Assembly (NCBI RefSeq): GCF_025630775.1
Contig: NZ_JAOSZE010000007.1
Span: forward strand, 1 to 64,000
DNA: 64,000 nt
Source: Actinoplanes sp. KI2
Lineage (GTDB): Bacteria; Actinomycetota; Actinomycetes; Mycobacteriales; Micromonosporaceae
Reading direction: 5' to 3'
Shown: positions 50,668-60,548 of the stretch, piece after piece
Numbering within the stretch: position 1 is the stretch's first letter
Layout of the letters: each line of letters starts with the position of its first letter
Translations under genes and position numbers: made by a program
The notes under the pieces: model-generated
The model's input: only the letters and a program-made list of their open reading frames with translations
What the model was told of the DNA's origin: nothing
Database searches by the model: none

Positions 50668-52967
50668 TGGACACCGGCCGCCTGCGCCACCCCCGGCTGA
50701 GAGCGGACTACCAGCCGGTTCTCTGCGCCGCTCCGGAGGGCGCCTACCTGGTCGTCGTCGGCGAGCACCGCAACCTGCTGATCGACGACCAGGCGGCGGT
50801 CGACCTGGCGCCGCTGCTGGACGGCACCCGGACCGTGGAGCGGCTCGCCGCCCTGGTGGCCGACCGGCACCCGATGGCGGCCGTCGCGTCCGGGCTGCGC
50901 CGGCTGGCCGGGCTCGGACTGCTGGCCGACGGACCGGCCGGGACCCGCACCGCCGTGGCGGCCGGCTGGGACGCCCGCGGGGTCGCCCCGGACGCCGCCG
51001 AGCAATGGGCGGCGACCGGCCGGGTGCTGCTGGTCGACGCCGGCTCGCCGGTGACCGCCTCGATCGCGGATCGGCTCGCTCCCGCGGTGGGCCGGGTGGA
51101 GGTCGTGGCCGCTCGTGACCCCGATCTGCCGGTCATCCTGGCCGGCGATGCCCAGATCGTGGTCGCGCCCGGCTCGTACGTGGACGATCAACTGTCCCTG
51201 GTGAACGAGGCCTGCCTGACAGCCGGCCGCCCGTGGACCCTGATCCGGGCGCACGGCTCGGTGCTCGTCCTCGGCCCGCACCTGATCCCGGGCTCGACCG
51301 GATGCTGGTCCTGCCTGCGGCAGCGGTGGCTGGAGAACGAGCAGGTGGAGAACTACCTGGCCGGGCAGGGTGACGCCGGTCGCCTCACCGTGGCACGGGC
51401 GGCCCTGCCCGGCACGGTGGCCACCGCGGTCGGTCTCCTCGCGGCGGAGTTGCCGGTGCTGGCCGTCGCCGGGCGGTCGCCCCGCATCACCGGCCGGATG
51501 ATCACCTTGGACACTCGCGACCTGACCACCTCGGAGCACGAGCTGATCCGCCAGCCGCAGTGCCCGGCGTGTGGTGACCCCGGCCTCACCCGGGCCGCCG
51601 ATCCGCGGATCACCCTGACCGCCGGGGCGGCGACGGACGTGGACGGCGGCACCCGTACCGCGGCCGTCGCCGAGGTCCAGCAGCGGCTGACTCGGCACGT
51701 GAGCCGGTACCTGGGCGTGGTCACCCGGCTGGACCCGCTCACCGGCCCCGACGACCTCACGCAGAGCTGGATCTCCGGGCACAACTTCGCCGTGGCCCGG
51801 CACCCGGCCGGTCTGCGCAAGAGCCTGCGCGGGTTGTCCGGCGGGAAGGGCCGTACGGTCGCGCAGGCCAAGGTGAGCGCCATCGCCGAGGCGATCGAGC
51901 GGTACAGCGGGGTCTGGCGCGACGACCGGCCGGTGCGCCGGGCCGCGTACGCCGACCTCGATCCCGGCACCACCGTGCACCCGCGCGACCTGTTGCTCTT
52001 CTCCGACAAGCAGTACGCCAACCGGGGGCAGAGCAACACCGGCGGCGGGCACTTCCACCGCGTCCCGGCACCGCTGGCCGACGACCAGCCGCTGGAGTGG
52101 AGCACCGCCTGGTCGCTCACCCACGACGCCCCGCGCGACGTGCCGGCTGCCTACTGCTGGTACGGCCACCCGGAGGTGGCCGCGCTCGACGTCTGCGCGC
52201 CCGACTCGAACGGCTGCTCGGCGGGCAGCACCCTCGCCGAGGCGGTCCTGCAGGGCCTCGGCGAACTGGTGGAGCGGGACAGTGTCGCCCTGTGGTGGTA
52301 CCACCGCTCCCGGCTTCCCGGCGTCGATCTGGCGTCGTTCGCCGACCCGTGGATCGACGCGCTGCGCGCCCACTACGAGGGCGCCCTGGGCCGGGAGCTG
52401 TGGGCGCTGGACCTCACGGCCGACCTCGGCATGCCGGCGTACGCCGCGGTGTCCCGGCACCTCGAGCGGCCCACCGAGGACGTGATCCTCGGCTTCGGCA
52501 GCCATCTCGACCCGGCGACGGCGCTCGGCCGGGCGCTGACCGAGCTGAACCAGTTCCTGCCGATCGTCGCGCGGTTCGTCGGCGGCAGCACCCGGTACGG
52601 CATCACCGACCCCGACACCGTGGCCTGGTACCGGACCGTCCGGGTGGCCGACCAGCCGTGGCTGACACCGGACCCGCAACTGCCGCCGAGCACCGTACGC
52701 ACCCACGACCGGGCCGGAACCGGGGGCGTGGCCGGGGACGTGCGGCACTGCGTCGACCGGCTCCGGCGGGCCGGTCTCGAGGTGATCGTGCTGGACCAGT
52801 CCCGCCCGGACCTGGATCTGGCCGTGGTCAAGGTGATGGTGCCCGGACTGCGGCACTTCTGGCGCCGACTGGGACCGGGACGGCTCTGGGACGTTCCGGC
52901 CGCCCTGAACCGCACCCCGCGGGCGGCCGGTGAGGACTCGATCAATCCACTCAGCGTCTTCTTCTGA
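50667..52967 (+). CDS. Fused E1-like/YcaO cyclodehydratase (azoline-forming)
   Basis: The 766-residue protein is coupled to the lipoprotein stop. The N-terminal half is a ThiF/E1-like and RRE-type partner with two zinc CxxC pairs (GCWSCLRQR near 213, QCPACGDPG near 301). The C-terminal half (about 370-766) is YcaO, with ATP-binding motifs KVSAIAEAIERYSG, LAEAVLQGLGELVERDS and ALTELNQFLPIVARF. Together they bind the leader and cyclise Cys, Ser or Thr to azolines using ATP. The C-terminus INPLSVFF is near the usual Pro-rich end. Its likely substrate is the Cys-rich core encoded at 61541. Oxidation would be done by the dehydrogenase encoded next. Confidence 0.9.
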   Translation: MDTGRLRHPRLRADYQPVLCAAPEGAYLVVVGEHRNLLIDDQAAVDLAPLLDGTRTVERLAALVADRHPMAAVASGLRRLAGLGLLADGPAGTRTAVAAGWDARGVAPDAAEQWAATGRVLLVDAGSPVTASIADRLAPAVGRVEVVAARDPDLPVILAGDAQIVVAPGSYVDDQLSLVNEACLTAGRPWTLIRAHGSVLVLGPHLIPGSTGCWSCLRQRWLENEQVENYLAGQGDAGRLTVARAALPGTVATAVGLLAAELPVLAVAGRSPRITGRMITLDTRDLTTSEHELIRQPQCPACGDPGLTRAADPRITLTAGAATDVDGGTRTAAVAEVQQRLTRHVSRYLGVVTRLDPLTGPDDLTQSWISGHNFAVARHPAGLRKSLRGLSGGKGRTVAQAKVSAIAEAIERYSGVWRDDRPVRRAAYADLDPGTTVHPRDLLLFSDKQYANRGQSNTGGGHFHRVPAPLADDQPLEWSTAWSLTHDAPRDVPAAYCWYGHPEVAALDVCAPDSNGCSAGSTLAEAVLQGLGELVERDSVALWWYHRSRLPGVDLASFADPWIDALRAHYEGALGRELWALDLTADLGMPAYAAVSRHLERPTEDVILGFGSHLDPATALGRALTELNQFLPIVARFVGGSTRYGITDPDTVAWYRTVRVADQPWLTPDPQLPPSTVRTHDRAGTGGVAGDVRHCVDRLRRAGLEVIVLDQSRPDLDLAVVKVMVPGLRHFWRRLGPGRLWDVPAALNRTPRAAGEDSINPLSVFF

Positions 52968-53072
52968 CCAGGCGAGGAGGTCCACGGTGACAGACCAGGC
53001 GAGGGGTCCACGGTGACTGACCAGGCGAGGGGGTCCACGGTGACTGACCAGGCGAGGGGGTCCACGGTGACG
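52966..53072 (+). repeat. Four tandem copies of an RBS-plus-GTG unit before the dehydrogenase gene
   Basis: Units of 27, 26, 27 and 27 bp start at 52966, 52993, 53019 and 53046. Each contains GACCAGGCGAGG(G), then GTCCACG and GTGAC. Each unit holds a purine-rich RBS about six bases before a GTG (52987, 53013, 53040, 53067). The last three GTGs are in frame with the dehydrogenase. The first opens a nine-codon frame ending TGA at 53014-53016, overlapping the second GTG. Confidence 0.92.
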
Positions 53073-54524
53073 AGCACCGCAATCCGCGGCGGTCCGCCCG
53101 CGGCGGCCGCCGCCCACGAGTCGTTCCGCCTGCGCCGGGACGCGGAGCTGAGCACCGATGAGACCGGTGCGCTGCGGTTGCGGCAGAGCCGGTTCCAGCT
53201 GCCGCTGGGCGGGCTCGGCGTCAGCCGCCGAGCGCTGGTCCTGCGGCTGGCCGCCGATTGGGTCGGCGACCTGGAACTGCACCGGATCGTCGTCGGTCTG
53301 GAAGGCGAGGGACAGGTGCTGCCCGCGCAGATCCTGCTGCGCCGCCTGGCCGCACACTCCTGGCTGGAGCGCCGGCTGCAGGCCGGCGGCCGGCCGCTGC
53401 TCGACGTGGTTCCGCGGGGCCTGGGCTCGGGGAGCCTGCCGGAGCCGCGGCGGCACGAGCCGAGCGGCCGTTACCGGCTCTCCCGCTTCGCCGGCCTGCG
53501 CGTCCAGGACGGGCGGCTGGTGGCCGGTTCGCCGCTGGCCACGGTCGCCGTCGCGTGCGTCGACGCCGGCCTGGCGACGGTGTTCGCCGCCGCGGCGGAC
53601 TCGGGTTGCGACGTCCGCGGCGTGGCGCACCTTCTCGCCGTGCCGGAGCCGGTCGCCGGCCGCGTCCTCGACGAGCTGCTCACCGGCCGGCTGCTGGTCA
53701 CCGCGGCGGAGTTCGAGGAGGAGTCCTCGGCCGCGCCGCTGGCCTACTGGCTGCCCGAGGAGCTCGCCCTGCACGACCGGGCGCGACCGGGCCGGCACGT
53801 CGCCGCGGTGGGCGGCACGTATCCGTTCCGCGGCAAGCTACCCCCGGCCCCGCTGCGCCGTGACTTCCCGGACGGCCGGCACCGGGTGCTGCCGGTCCCG
53901 GACATGGAGCTGGTGGCCAAGCGCGACGACCCGCTGACCGCGGTGGTGCGGGCGCGCCGCTCGGTCCGGGAACACGACGACGGTCAGCCGCTCACCGTCG
54001 ACGCCCTCGGCGAGTTCCTGTACCGGGTGCAGCACACCAGCGGCGTCGGGGAGGCCGGCGGGCAGGAGATCGGCCATCGCCCGTACCCGGGTGGCGGGGG
54101 GCTCTGCGAGCTGGAGATCTATCCGCTCGTCTCGCGCTGCTCCGGTCTCGACCCGGGCCTGTACCACTACGACTCCGTCGAGCACCAGCTCACGCTGCTC
54201 ACCGACACCGATACCACCGGCGGCCCGGTGGCCCGGTATGCCCGCGCGGCGGCCGGCATGGCCGAGACGCCGCAGGTGCTGCTCGTGATCACCGCCCGCG
54301 TGCACCGGATGATGTGGAAGTACGAAGGACTGAGCTACGCCATGGTCCTGAAGAACGCCGGGGTGCTCACCGGTCTGATGTACCTGGTGGCGACCGCGAT
54401 GGGGCTCGCGCCCTGCGCCCTCGGGGCCGGTGACTCGGCGGGCTTCGCCCGGCTCGCCGGAATCGACCCGCTGGTGGAGCCGAACATCGCCGACTTCGCG
54501 CTCGGCTCGCGGAGGGCGGCATGA
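53067..54524 (+). CDS. SagB-type nitroreductase-fold dehydrogenase (azoline oxidase)
   Basis: Read from the last of three in-frame GTGs (53013, 53040 and 53067 all have an RBS), the protein is 485 residues. The C-terminal half is the SagB/ThcOx nitroreductase domain: VVRARRSVREHDDGQPLTVD, RPYPGGGGLCELEIYPLVS, AGMAETPQVLLVITARVHRM, MWKYEGLSYAMVLKNAGVL and APCALGAGDS. The N-terminal part is the accessory region seen in peptide-processing members. FMN-dependent oxidation of azolines to azoles is expected. The gene follows the cyclodehydratase and overlaps the next gene by four bases. Confidence 0.88.
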   Translation: MTSTAIRGGPPAAAAAHESFRLRRDAELSTDETGALRLRQSRFQLPLGGLGVSRRALVLRLAADWVGDLELHRIVVGLEGEGQVLPAQILLRRLAAHSWLERRLQAGGRPLLDVVPRGLGSGSLPEPRRHEPSGRYRLSRFAGLRVQDGRLVAGSPLATVAVACVDAGLATVFAAAADSGCDVRGVAHLLAVPEPVAGRVLDELLTGRLLVTAAEFEEESSAAPLAYWLPEELALHDRARPGRHVAAVGGTYPFRGKLPPAPLRRDFPDGRHRVLPVPDMELVAKRDDPLTAVVRARRSVREHDDGQPLTVDALGEFLYRVQHTSGVGEAGGQEIGHRPYPGGGGLCELEIYPLVSRCSGLDPGLYHYDSVEHQLTLLTDTDTTGGPVARYARAAAGMAETPQVLLVITARVHRMMWKYEGLSYAMVLKNAGVLTGLMYLVATAMGLAPCALGAGDSAGFARLAGIDPLVEPNIADFALGSRRAA

Positions 54525-55327
54525 AGTTCCGCCGGCAGGCGCTGCGCCACCTGGAGGCGCCGGAACAACTGGACGACGTGATCAAGCTCGCCAGCGTGCC
54601 GAGCTGGCTGCTCACCATGGCGATGACCGTCGCGGTGACCTGCGCCGGAGTGTGGGCGGTGTGCGCGATCGTGCCTCGGGTGGTGCAGGCGGCCGGCGTG
54701 CTCATCCACTCCAACGGGGTGTCCGCCGTCGACGCGACTATCCGCGGCCAGGTCGTCAAGGTCTGGAGCGCGGCCGATCAGCGGGTGGCCAAGGGCACGC
54801 CGCTGTACAGCCTGGAGCAGGACGGAAAGATCACCATAGTGAACGCGCCGTGGGACGCGTACGTGGTGGCCTGGCTGGTCAGCGAGGGTCAGCTGCTCGA
54901 ACCGGGCACGCCGGTCGCCGACATGGAGCGGCTCGACACCCCCGGGGACGCCCTGCAGGCGGTGGTCTTCGTACCCGCCGCGGTCGCACCCCTGCTGCAC
55001 CCGGGAAACCGGGTCACCGTCGTCGCCGACGCGGTGCCGAGCACGGTGTTCGGCACCCTCTCCGGCACCGTGACCGACGTCGGGTCCTTCCCGGAGACCG
55101 AGCAGTCGATGCGGGCCTTCCTGGGCAGCGGCGCCGACATCCGCCGCCTGCTCGGCGCGGGCAGCGTCATCCGGGTGACCGTGCCGCTGCGGACCGACCC
55201 CGGCTCGCCGAGCGGCCTGCACTGGTCCAAGGCCGCTCCACCGTTCCAGCTCAACTCCGCCAGCGCGATCAGCGCCCGGTTCACCATCGCCACCGAGCAC
55301 CCGATCGACTGGCTGGTGAACCGGTGA
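54521..55327 (+). CDS. HlyD-like secretion protein of NHLM-type exporter
   Basis: The 268-residue membrane fusion-type protein starts inside the dehydrogenase stop. One hydrophobic segment (SWLLTMAMTVAVTCAGVWAV, residues 28-47) anchors it. The rest has HlyD/biotinyl-like strands (RGQVVKVWSAADQRVAKGTP, then NAPWDAYVVAWLVSEGQLLE). Such proteins accompany the NHLM pair of ABC transporters in NHLP-type RiPP clusters and help pass the mature peptide outward. In a Gram-positive host it would work at the membrane and wall. It is translationally coupled to the ABC gene that follows. Confidence 0.85.
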   Translation: MKFRRQALRHLEAPEQLDDVIKLASVPSWLLTMAMTVAVTCAGVWAVCAIVPRVVQAAGVLIHSNGVSAVDATIRGQVVKVWSAADQRVAKGTPLYSLEQDGKITIVNAPWDAYVVAWLVSEGQLLEPGTPVADMERLDTPGDALQAVVFVPAAVAPLLHPGNRVTVVADAVPSTVFGTLSGTVTDVGSFPETEQSMRAFLGSGADIRRLLGAGSVIRVTVPLRTDPGSPSGLHWSKAAPPFQLNSASAISARFTIATEHPIDWLVNR

Positions 55328-57513
55328 CCGGCCCGGTCGACATCGACCTGGGCGAGCCGTCCGCCGCGGCCCCACCCCGCCCTCGCCGGCGCCGGGTCCG
55401 GACCCCCACCGTGATCCAGATGGAGGCGGTCGAGTGCGGCGCCGCCGCCCTCGGCATCGTCCTCGGCCGCTACGGGCGGCACGTCGCCCCCGAGGAGCTC
55501 CGGCAGACCTGCGGCGTCAGCCGGGACGGATCCACGGCGGCCAGCGTCCTCAAGGGCGCCCGCAAGTACGGCCTGATCGCCAAGGGTTTCCAGATGGACG
55601 TCGACGGGCTGGCCGACGTGCCGCTGCCCGCGGTGCTGTTCTGGAAGTTCGAGCACTTCGTGGTCCTGGAGGGGCTCGGGCGCCGGGTGCGGATCAACGA
55701 CCCGGCCACCGGCCCGCGGTCGGTGAGCTGGTCCGATTTCGACAGCGCCTTCACCGGCATCGTCCTGACCATGCGGCCCGGCCCGGACTTCGAGCCCGGC
55801 GGTACCCCGTTCCGGGTGCTGCCCCAGCTGGCCCGGCGGTGGCGCAACCTCGGTTCGGTGGTGCCGCTGACCGTGCTGCTCGGCCTGCTCATCGCGGTGG
55901 TCGGACTGACCCAGCCGGCGCTGGTGCGGGTCTTCGTCGACCGGGTGCTGCTGGGCAAGGACCACGGTGCGTTCACGTCGCTGGCGCTGGCCATGAGCGC
56001 CGCCGTGCTGCTCACCCTGGTCGCCGGGCTGCTGCAGCAGCGGCTGCTGATCCGCAGCGAGACCGCCCTGGCGCTGAGCAGCGGCTCGCGCTTCTTCCGG
56101 CGCCTGCTCCGGCTGCCGGTTGCCTTCTTCGACCAGCGTCAGGCGGCCGACCTCACCCAGCGGGTGCGCAGCAACGACGTGGTGGCCGACGTGCTCACCC
56201 GGCGGGTGGCGACCACCGCGGTGGACACCGCGCTGGTCGGCGCGTACGGGGTGCTGTTGTGCTCCTACGACGTCACGCTCGGGCTCTGTGCGATGGCGTT
56301 CGCCGGGTTGAACGTGGCCGTGCTGCGCTACGTGGCGGCGCACCGCACCAGCGTGGTCGCGGGTCTGCAGGCGGAGCGCGGCAAGATGTTCGCGACCGTC
56401 TACACCACCATCCAGATGATCGAGTCGATCAAGGCCACCGGTGAGGAGGAGGTCGGCTACCAGCGCTTCGCGGCGCGCGGCGCGGCCGTCAGCTCGAGCC
56501 AGCAGCGGCTCGGCGTGCCGGCCGCGGTGCTGTCGGTGATACCGGCGCTGATCGCGGCGCTGAACACCGCCGTCCTTCTCGGGCTGGGCAGCCGGCAGGT
56601 GCTCGCCGGCACCTTGAGCGTCGGGGTGCTGGTGGCGATGCAGGGGCTGGTCACCGCCATGAACCGGCCGATCGTCAACCTGACCGCGCTGGGCTCGAGG
56701 CTGCAGGACATGAGCGCCGATCTGAGCCGGTTGCGCGACGTGGAACGCTATCCGGTCCCGGCCCGTACGGCGGTGACCGCGCCGGTGGCCTCCCTGCAGG
56801 GACACCTGCGGATCGAGAAGGTGAGTTTCGGCTACAACCCGCTCGGCGCGCCGCTGCTGTCGGATTTCGACCTCGACATGCCGCCGGGGTCGCGGGTCGC
56901 CCTGGTCGGCTCCTCGGGCAGCGGGAAGTCGACCGTGGGCCGCCTCGTGGCGGGTCTCTACCCGTGCTGGTCCGGCCGGGTCACGGTGGACGGTCTGCGG
57001 CGCGACGAGGTCGACGCCGAGCTGTGGGCGGCCACCGTCGCGATGGTCGACCAGAACCGGATGCTCTTCGAGGGCACCATCCGGGACAACGTGACGCTGT
57101 GGGATCCGACGATCGGCGACGAGGAGGTGATCGCGGCGCTCAAGGATGCCGCGATCTTCGCCGAGATCGCCGGCCGGGCCGGCGGTTTGTCCGGGCTGGT
57201 CGAGGAGGGCGGCCGGAACTTCTCCGGCGGCCAGCGGCAGCGCCTGGAGATCGCCCGCGCGCTGGTGCGCCGGCCTCTGGTCCTGGTGCTGGACGAGGCG
57301 ACCAGCGCCCTGGACGCCGAAACCGAACAGCTCATCGATCGCAATCTGCGCCGCCGGGGCGCGACCTGCCTCATCGTCGCCCACCGCCTTTCCACCATCC
57401 GGGACGCGGATCTCATCGTGGTGCTCGAGGGCGGTCGTGCGGTCGAACGGGGCACGCACGACGAGTTGATGGCGGCCGGCGGGGCGTACGCCCGGCTCCT
57501 GCGCGAGCACTGA
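55324..57513 (+). CDS. NHLM peptidase-containing ABC transporter (C39 leader peptidase, permease, ATPase)
   Basis: The 729-residue protein starts at GTG overlapping the previous stop. The C39 peptidase domain is at about residues 28-150, with catalytic Cys in QMEAVECGAAAL, His in WKFEHFVVLEG and Asp in INDPATG. The six-helix permease spans about 165-450. The ATPase has Walker A LVGSSGSGKSTVG near 525, signature FSGGQRQRLEIARAL and Walker B LVLVLDEATSALD. It cuts leaders behind the double-Gly site and exports the core. All three precursors of this cluster have a GG at the predicted site. Confidence 0.92.
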   Translation: MTGPVDIDLGEPSAAAPPRPRRRRVRTPTVIQMEAVECGAAALGIVLGRYGRHVAPEELRQTCGVSRDGSTAASVLKGARKYGLIAKGFQMDVDGLADVPLPAVLFWKFEHFVVLEGLGRRVRINDPATGPRSVSWSDFDSAFTGIVLTMRPGPDFEPGGTPFRVLPQLARRWRNLGSVVPLTVLLGLLIAVVGLTQPALVRVFVDRVLLGKDHGAFTSLALAMSAAVLLTLVAGLLQQRLLIRSETALALSSGSRFFRRLLRLPVAFFDQRQAADLTQRVRSNDVVADVLTRRVATTAVDTALVGAYGVLLCSYDVTLGLCAMAFAGLNVAVLRYVAAHRTSVVAGLQAERGKMFATVYTTIQMIESIKATGEEEVGYQRFAARGAAVSSSQQRLGVPAAVLSVIPALIAALNTAVLLGLGSRQVLAGTLSVGVLVAMQGLVTAMNRPIVNLTALGSRLQDMSADLSRLRDVERYPVPARTAVTAPVASLQGHLRIEKVSFGYNPLGAPLLSDFDLDMPPGSRVALVGSSGSGKSTVGRLVAGLYPCWSGRVTVDGLRRDEVDAELWAATVAMVDQNRMLFEGTIRDNVTLWDPTIGDEEVIAALKDAAIFAEIAGRAGGLSGLVEEGGRNFSGGQRQRLEIARALVRRPLVLVLDEATSALDAETEQLIDRNLRRRGATCLIVAHRLSTIRDADLIVVLEGGRAVERGTHDELMAAGGAYARLLREH

Positions 57514-57542
57514 CCGGCGTGGCTGATGACGTGGGAGGCGGC

Positions 57543-60527
57543 ATGACGATCGACACGGCGATGATCGCCGGCTGGGCGGAGCTGATCGGGCTGACCACAC
57601 CGGCCGACCGGGGACCGTTGCGGCTCGACGGGCAGTACGCCGCCGCGGTGATCAGTGGCGGCCCGGCCGATCTGTTCGCGATACGGCACGGCGGGGCCGA
57701 TGGTGCGCAGGCACGACGACACTTCGTCGCCCGGCTCCCGGCCGGCAGCGTGATGCCGAGCCCGCCGGTGGCCGGTGCCTGGCGGCTCGTCGTGGTGCCG
57801 CTGCCGGACACCGAGGTGGGCTGGCTCGGCGAGGCGGCCCACCGCGCGGTGGTCGGCGCGGCCGAGGGGGCGGTGACGCCGGACGCCGCCGGCGAGGATG
57901 TCGCCTGCGCCCTGGTGTCCGGCCTGGAGATCGGCCTGCAGGCCATCGCCGACGCGCTGCGCACCGGTCAGCCGCCGCGCGACGCGCCGCCGCTGGCGCC
58001 GCGGTCGGTCGGCTCCCTCGCCGCCGGGGGAGTGCTCGCCGGAACGTCCGGCCTGTGGTGGTTGCGGGTCGTGGGTGGTGACGTGGTCCGCAACGACGGT
58101 GACCCCGGCGAGCCGATCGGCGGCGGCGAGCTGCTGCTGCTCACCGCCCGCGACTGGGTCACCGCGACGGCACCGTGCACGGTGGAGAGCATGAGCAGCT
58201 GGGACCTGCTCGCCGCGGGGCAGCTGTGGGCCGCCGCGGACCGGCACGTCGCCCGACTGCTGCGGGTCGTCCAGACGCGCATCGGGCGCGCCGACGCGGA
58301 GTTCCTCAGCACGCTGCAAAGGCGGAAACAGATCAACGCAGCGGTGGTCGCCGACGCGGCACGCGCCGCCTACGGGGTGGTCGGCGCGACCGACCGGCAG
58401 GCGCCGCCGGCCGAGGTGGCCCACCTCAACGCCTACCAGCTCGCGGCCGCCGTGCTGCGGGCGCTGGTCACCGAGGATCAGGTCCGGATCGTCGAACCGG
58501 CCGACCGCAGCCAGGTGCCGTCCGACCAGCGCGACGCGCTGCACGCGGTGGCCCGCTCCTCCGGCCTGCACGTCCGGGCGGTCCGGTTGCCCGCCGGGTG
58601 GTGGCGGCGCGACCTCGGCCCGCTGATCGGCTGGCGCCGCACCGGCGACGACGGCCGGGAGGAGGCGGTCGCGCTGGTCCACCGCCGCGGCGGTTACCGG
58701 ACGCTGGACCCGCAGACCGGTGCCACCTTGCCGCTGGAGGCCGCCGAGATCGCCCGGTTCGGCGAGGCGGCCACGGTGGTCCAGGTCCCGTTGCCGCTCG
58801 CGCCGACGCTCGGCGACGTGCTGCGTGGCGGAGTGCGCGGCGGCCGGCGCGACGTGGCCGGCCTGGTGCTCACCGCGGCCGTGGTCGCCGGGTTGGGGTT
58901 GGCGGTTCCGCTGATGAGCGGCCGGGTGCTCGGGGCGGTCGCCGGTCAGGGAACCGGCGACGGGCTCCTGCAGTCCGCCGCGTTGCTGGTGTCGTGCGCT
59001 CTCGTGGCCGCGCTGGTGGGCATCGCCCAGAACCTTCGGCTGCTGCGCGTCGAGGGTCGGGTGGAGCTCGGCTCGCAGCTGGCCGTGTGGGACCGGTTGA
59101 TGCGTCTGCCGGCCCAGTTCTTCTCCCGGACCTCCAGCGGCGAGCTGGCGAACGCCGTCCTCGGCATCACCTTCGTCCGGGAGTCGTTGTCGGGTGTGCT
59201 GGCGCAGGGGGTGCTGGCCGGCGTGACCGTGGTGGCCGACCTGCTGCTGCTGGCGGTCATCGACGTCCAGGTGGCGCTGTGCGGCCTCGCCGTGCTCGCC
59301 GCGACATCGACGCTCGCCTGGGTGTGCGGCCGGGCGGTGGTGCGGCGCATGCACCGGGCGCTGCCCGCCGAGCACCGGGCCGCCGCGCGCACCAACCAGC
59401 TGCTGGGTGGCATCACCAAGGTGCAGGTCGCGGCGGCCGAGGACCGGGCTTACAGCTGGTGGTCGGCGGCCAACTCGACGGCTCGGGCCGAGCTTCAGCG
59501 GGTACGGCGGGTGCAGGCCGTCCTGGCCGCGGCGGCCGGTGTGCTGCCGATCGCCGGCCAGCTGGCGCTGTTCGCCCTGCTGGCCGGCCCGCTCGCCGGG
59601 CAGCTCACGATCGACGAGTTCTTCGTGGTCAACGTCGCCTTCGCGCTGCTGCTCGGTTCGGCCCTGGTGCTGGTGACGGCCGGCATCGAGGTCGTGGCCG
59701 CGGTTCCCCGGCTGGCCGACCTGCACGAGATCATCGACGCGGAACCCGAGCGGCGGCCCGACCGCACCGATCCGGGCGAGATCCGCGGCGAGATCACCCT
59801 GCACAACGTGACCTTCGGCTATCACGCCGATCAGCCGCCGATCCTGGACGACGTCTCGTTGACCGTACGTCCGGGGGAGTTCGTCGCCGTCGTGGGACCG
59901 AGCGGTTGCGGGAAGTCGACGCTGCTGCGGCTGCTGCTGGGCTTCGAGGCGCCGCGCAGTGGCAGCGTCCGCTACGACGGCCAGGACCTGTGCGAACTGG
60001 ACATGCAGGCGGTCCGCCGGCAGTGCGGGGTCGTGCTGCAGGACGGCACGCTGTTCGCCGGCTCCCTGCGGGAGAACCTGTGCGGCGCCGGCAGCTATCC
60101 GCTCGACCGGGTCTGGGAGGCGGTCCGGATGGCCGGCCTCGAGGAAGACGTCCAGGCCTTGCCGATGGGGCTGGGGACGATGGTGCCGTTCGGGGGCGGC
60201 ACGTTGTCGGTGGGGCAGCGGCAGCGGGTGCTCGTCGCTCGCGCGCTGATCCATCATCCCCGCGTGCTGTTCTTCGACGAGGCGACCAGCGCGCTGGACA
60301 ACCGTACGCAGGAGGTCGTCACCGCCAGCACCCGCCGGCTGGCGGCCAGTCGGATCATCATCGCGCACCGGCTGTCCACGGTGCGCGACGCCGACACGAT
60401 CCTGGTGATGGACCGCGGCCGGATCGTCCAGCGGGGCGATTACGACACGCTGATGGCGGACCGGGACGGGCTGTTCCACCGCCTCGCCAGCCGTCAGATC
60501 CTCGACGGGGCGCCGCCGGTGCGGTAG
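57543..60527 (+). CDS. NHLM bacteriocin-system ABC transporter without peptidase
   Basis: The 994-residue protein starts behind GGGAGG. The first 440 residues or so are a soluble cyclic-nucleotide-binding-like region that lacks C39 catalytic residues, typical of the second NHLM transporter. A permease with six helices follows (from about 440), then an ATPase with Walker A VVGPSGCGKSTLL near 790, a variant signature LSVGQRQRVLVARAL and Walker B VLFFDEATSALD. It acts with the peptidase-containing ABC protein as a heteromeric exporter. The LSVGQ signature is altered from LSGGQ, as often seen in one half of a heterodimer. Confidence 0.9.
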   Translation: MTIDTAMIAGWAELIGLTTPADRGPLRLDGQYAAAVISGGPADLFAIRHGGADGAQARRHFVARLPAGSVMPSPPVAGAWRLVVVPLPDTEVGWLGEAAHRAVVGAAEGAVTPDAAGEDVACALVSGLEIGLQAIADALRTGQPPRDAPPLAPRSVGSLAAGGVLAGTSGLWWLRVVGGDVVRNDGDPGEPIGGGELLLLTARDWVTATAPCTVESMSSWDLLAAGQLWAAADRHVARLLRVVQTRIGRADAEFLSTLQRRKQINAAVVADAARAAYGVVGATDRQAPPAEVAHLNAYQLAAAVLRALVTEDQVRIVEPADRSQVPSDQRDALHAVARSSGLHVRAVRLPAGWWRRDLGPLIGWRRTGDDGREEAVALVHRRGGYRTLDPQTGATLPLEAAEIARFGEAATVVQVPLPLAPTLGDVLRGGVRGGRRDVAGLVLTAAVVAGLGLAVPLMSGRVLGAVAGQGTGDGLLQSAALLVSCALVAALVGIAQNLRLLRVEGRVELGSQLAVWDRLMRLPAQFFSRTSSGELANAVLGITFVRESLSGVLAQGVLAGVTVVADLLLLAVIDVQVALCGLAVLAATSTLAWVCGRAVVRRMHRALPAEHRAAARTNQLLGGITKVQVAAAEDRAYSWWSAANSTARAELQRVRRVQAVLAAAAGVLPIAGQLALFALLAGPLAGQLTIDEFFVVNVAFALLLGSALVLVTAGIEVVAAVPRLADLHEIIDAEPERRPDRTDPGEIRGEITLHNVTFGYHADQPPILDDVSLTVRPGEFVAVVGPSGCGKSTLLRLLLGFEAPRSGSVRYDGQDLCELDMQAVRRQCGVVLQDGTLFAGSLRENLCGAGSYPLDRVWEAVRMAGLEEDVQALPMGLGTMVPFGGGTLSVGQRQRVLVARALIHHPRVLFFDEATSALDNRTQEVVTASTRRLAASRIIIAHRLSTVRDADTILVMDRGRIVQRGDYDTLMADRDGLFHRLASRQILDGAPPVR

Positions 60528-60548
60528 GCGTCGGCCGCCGTCAGATCG

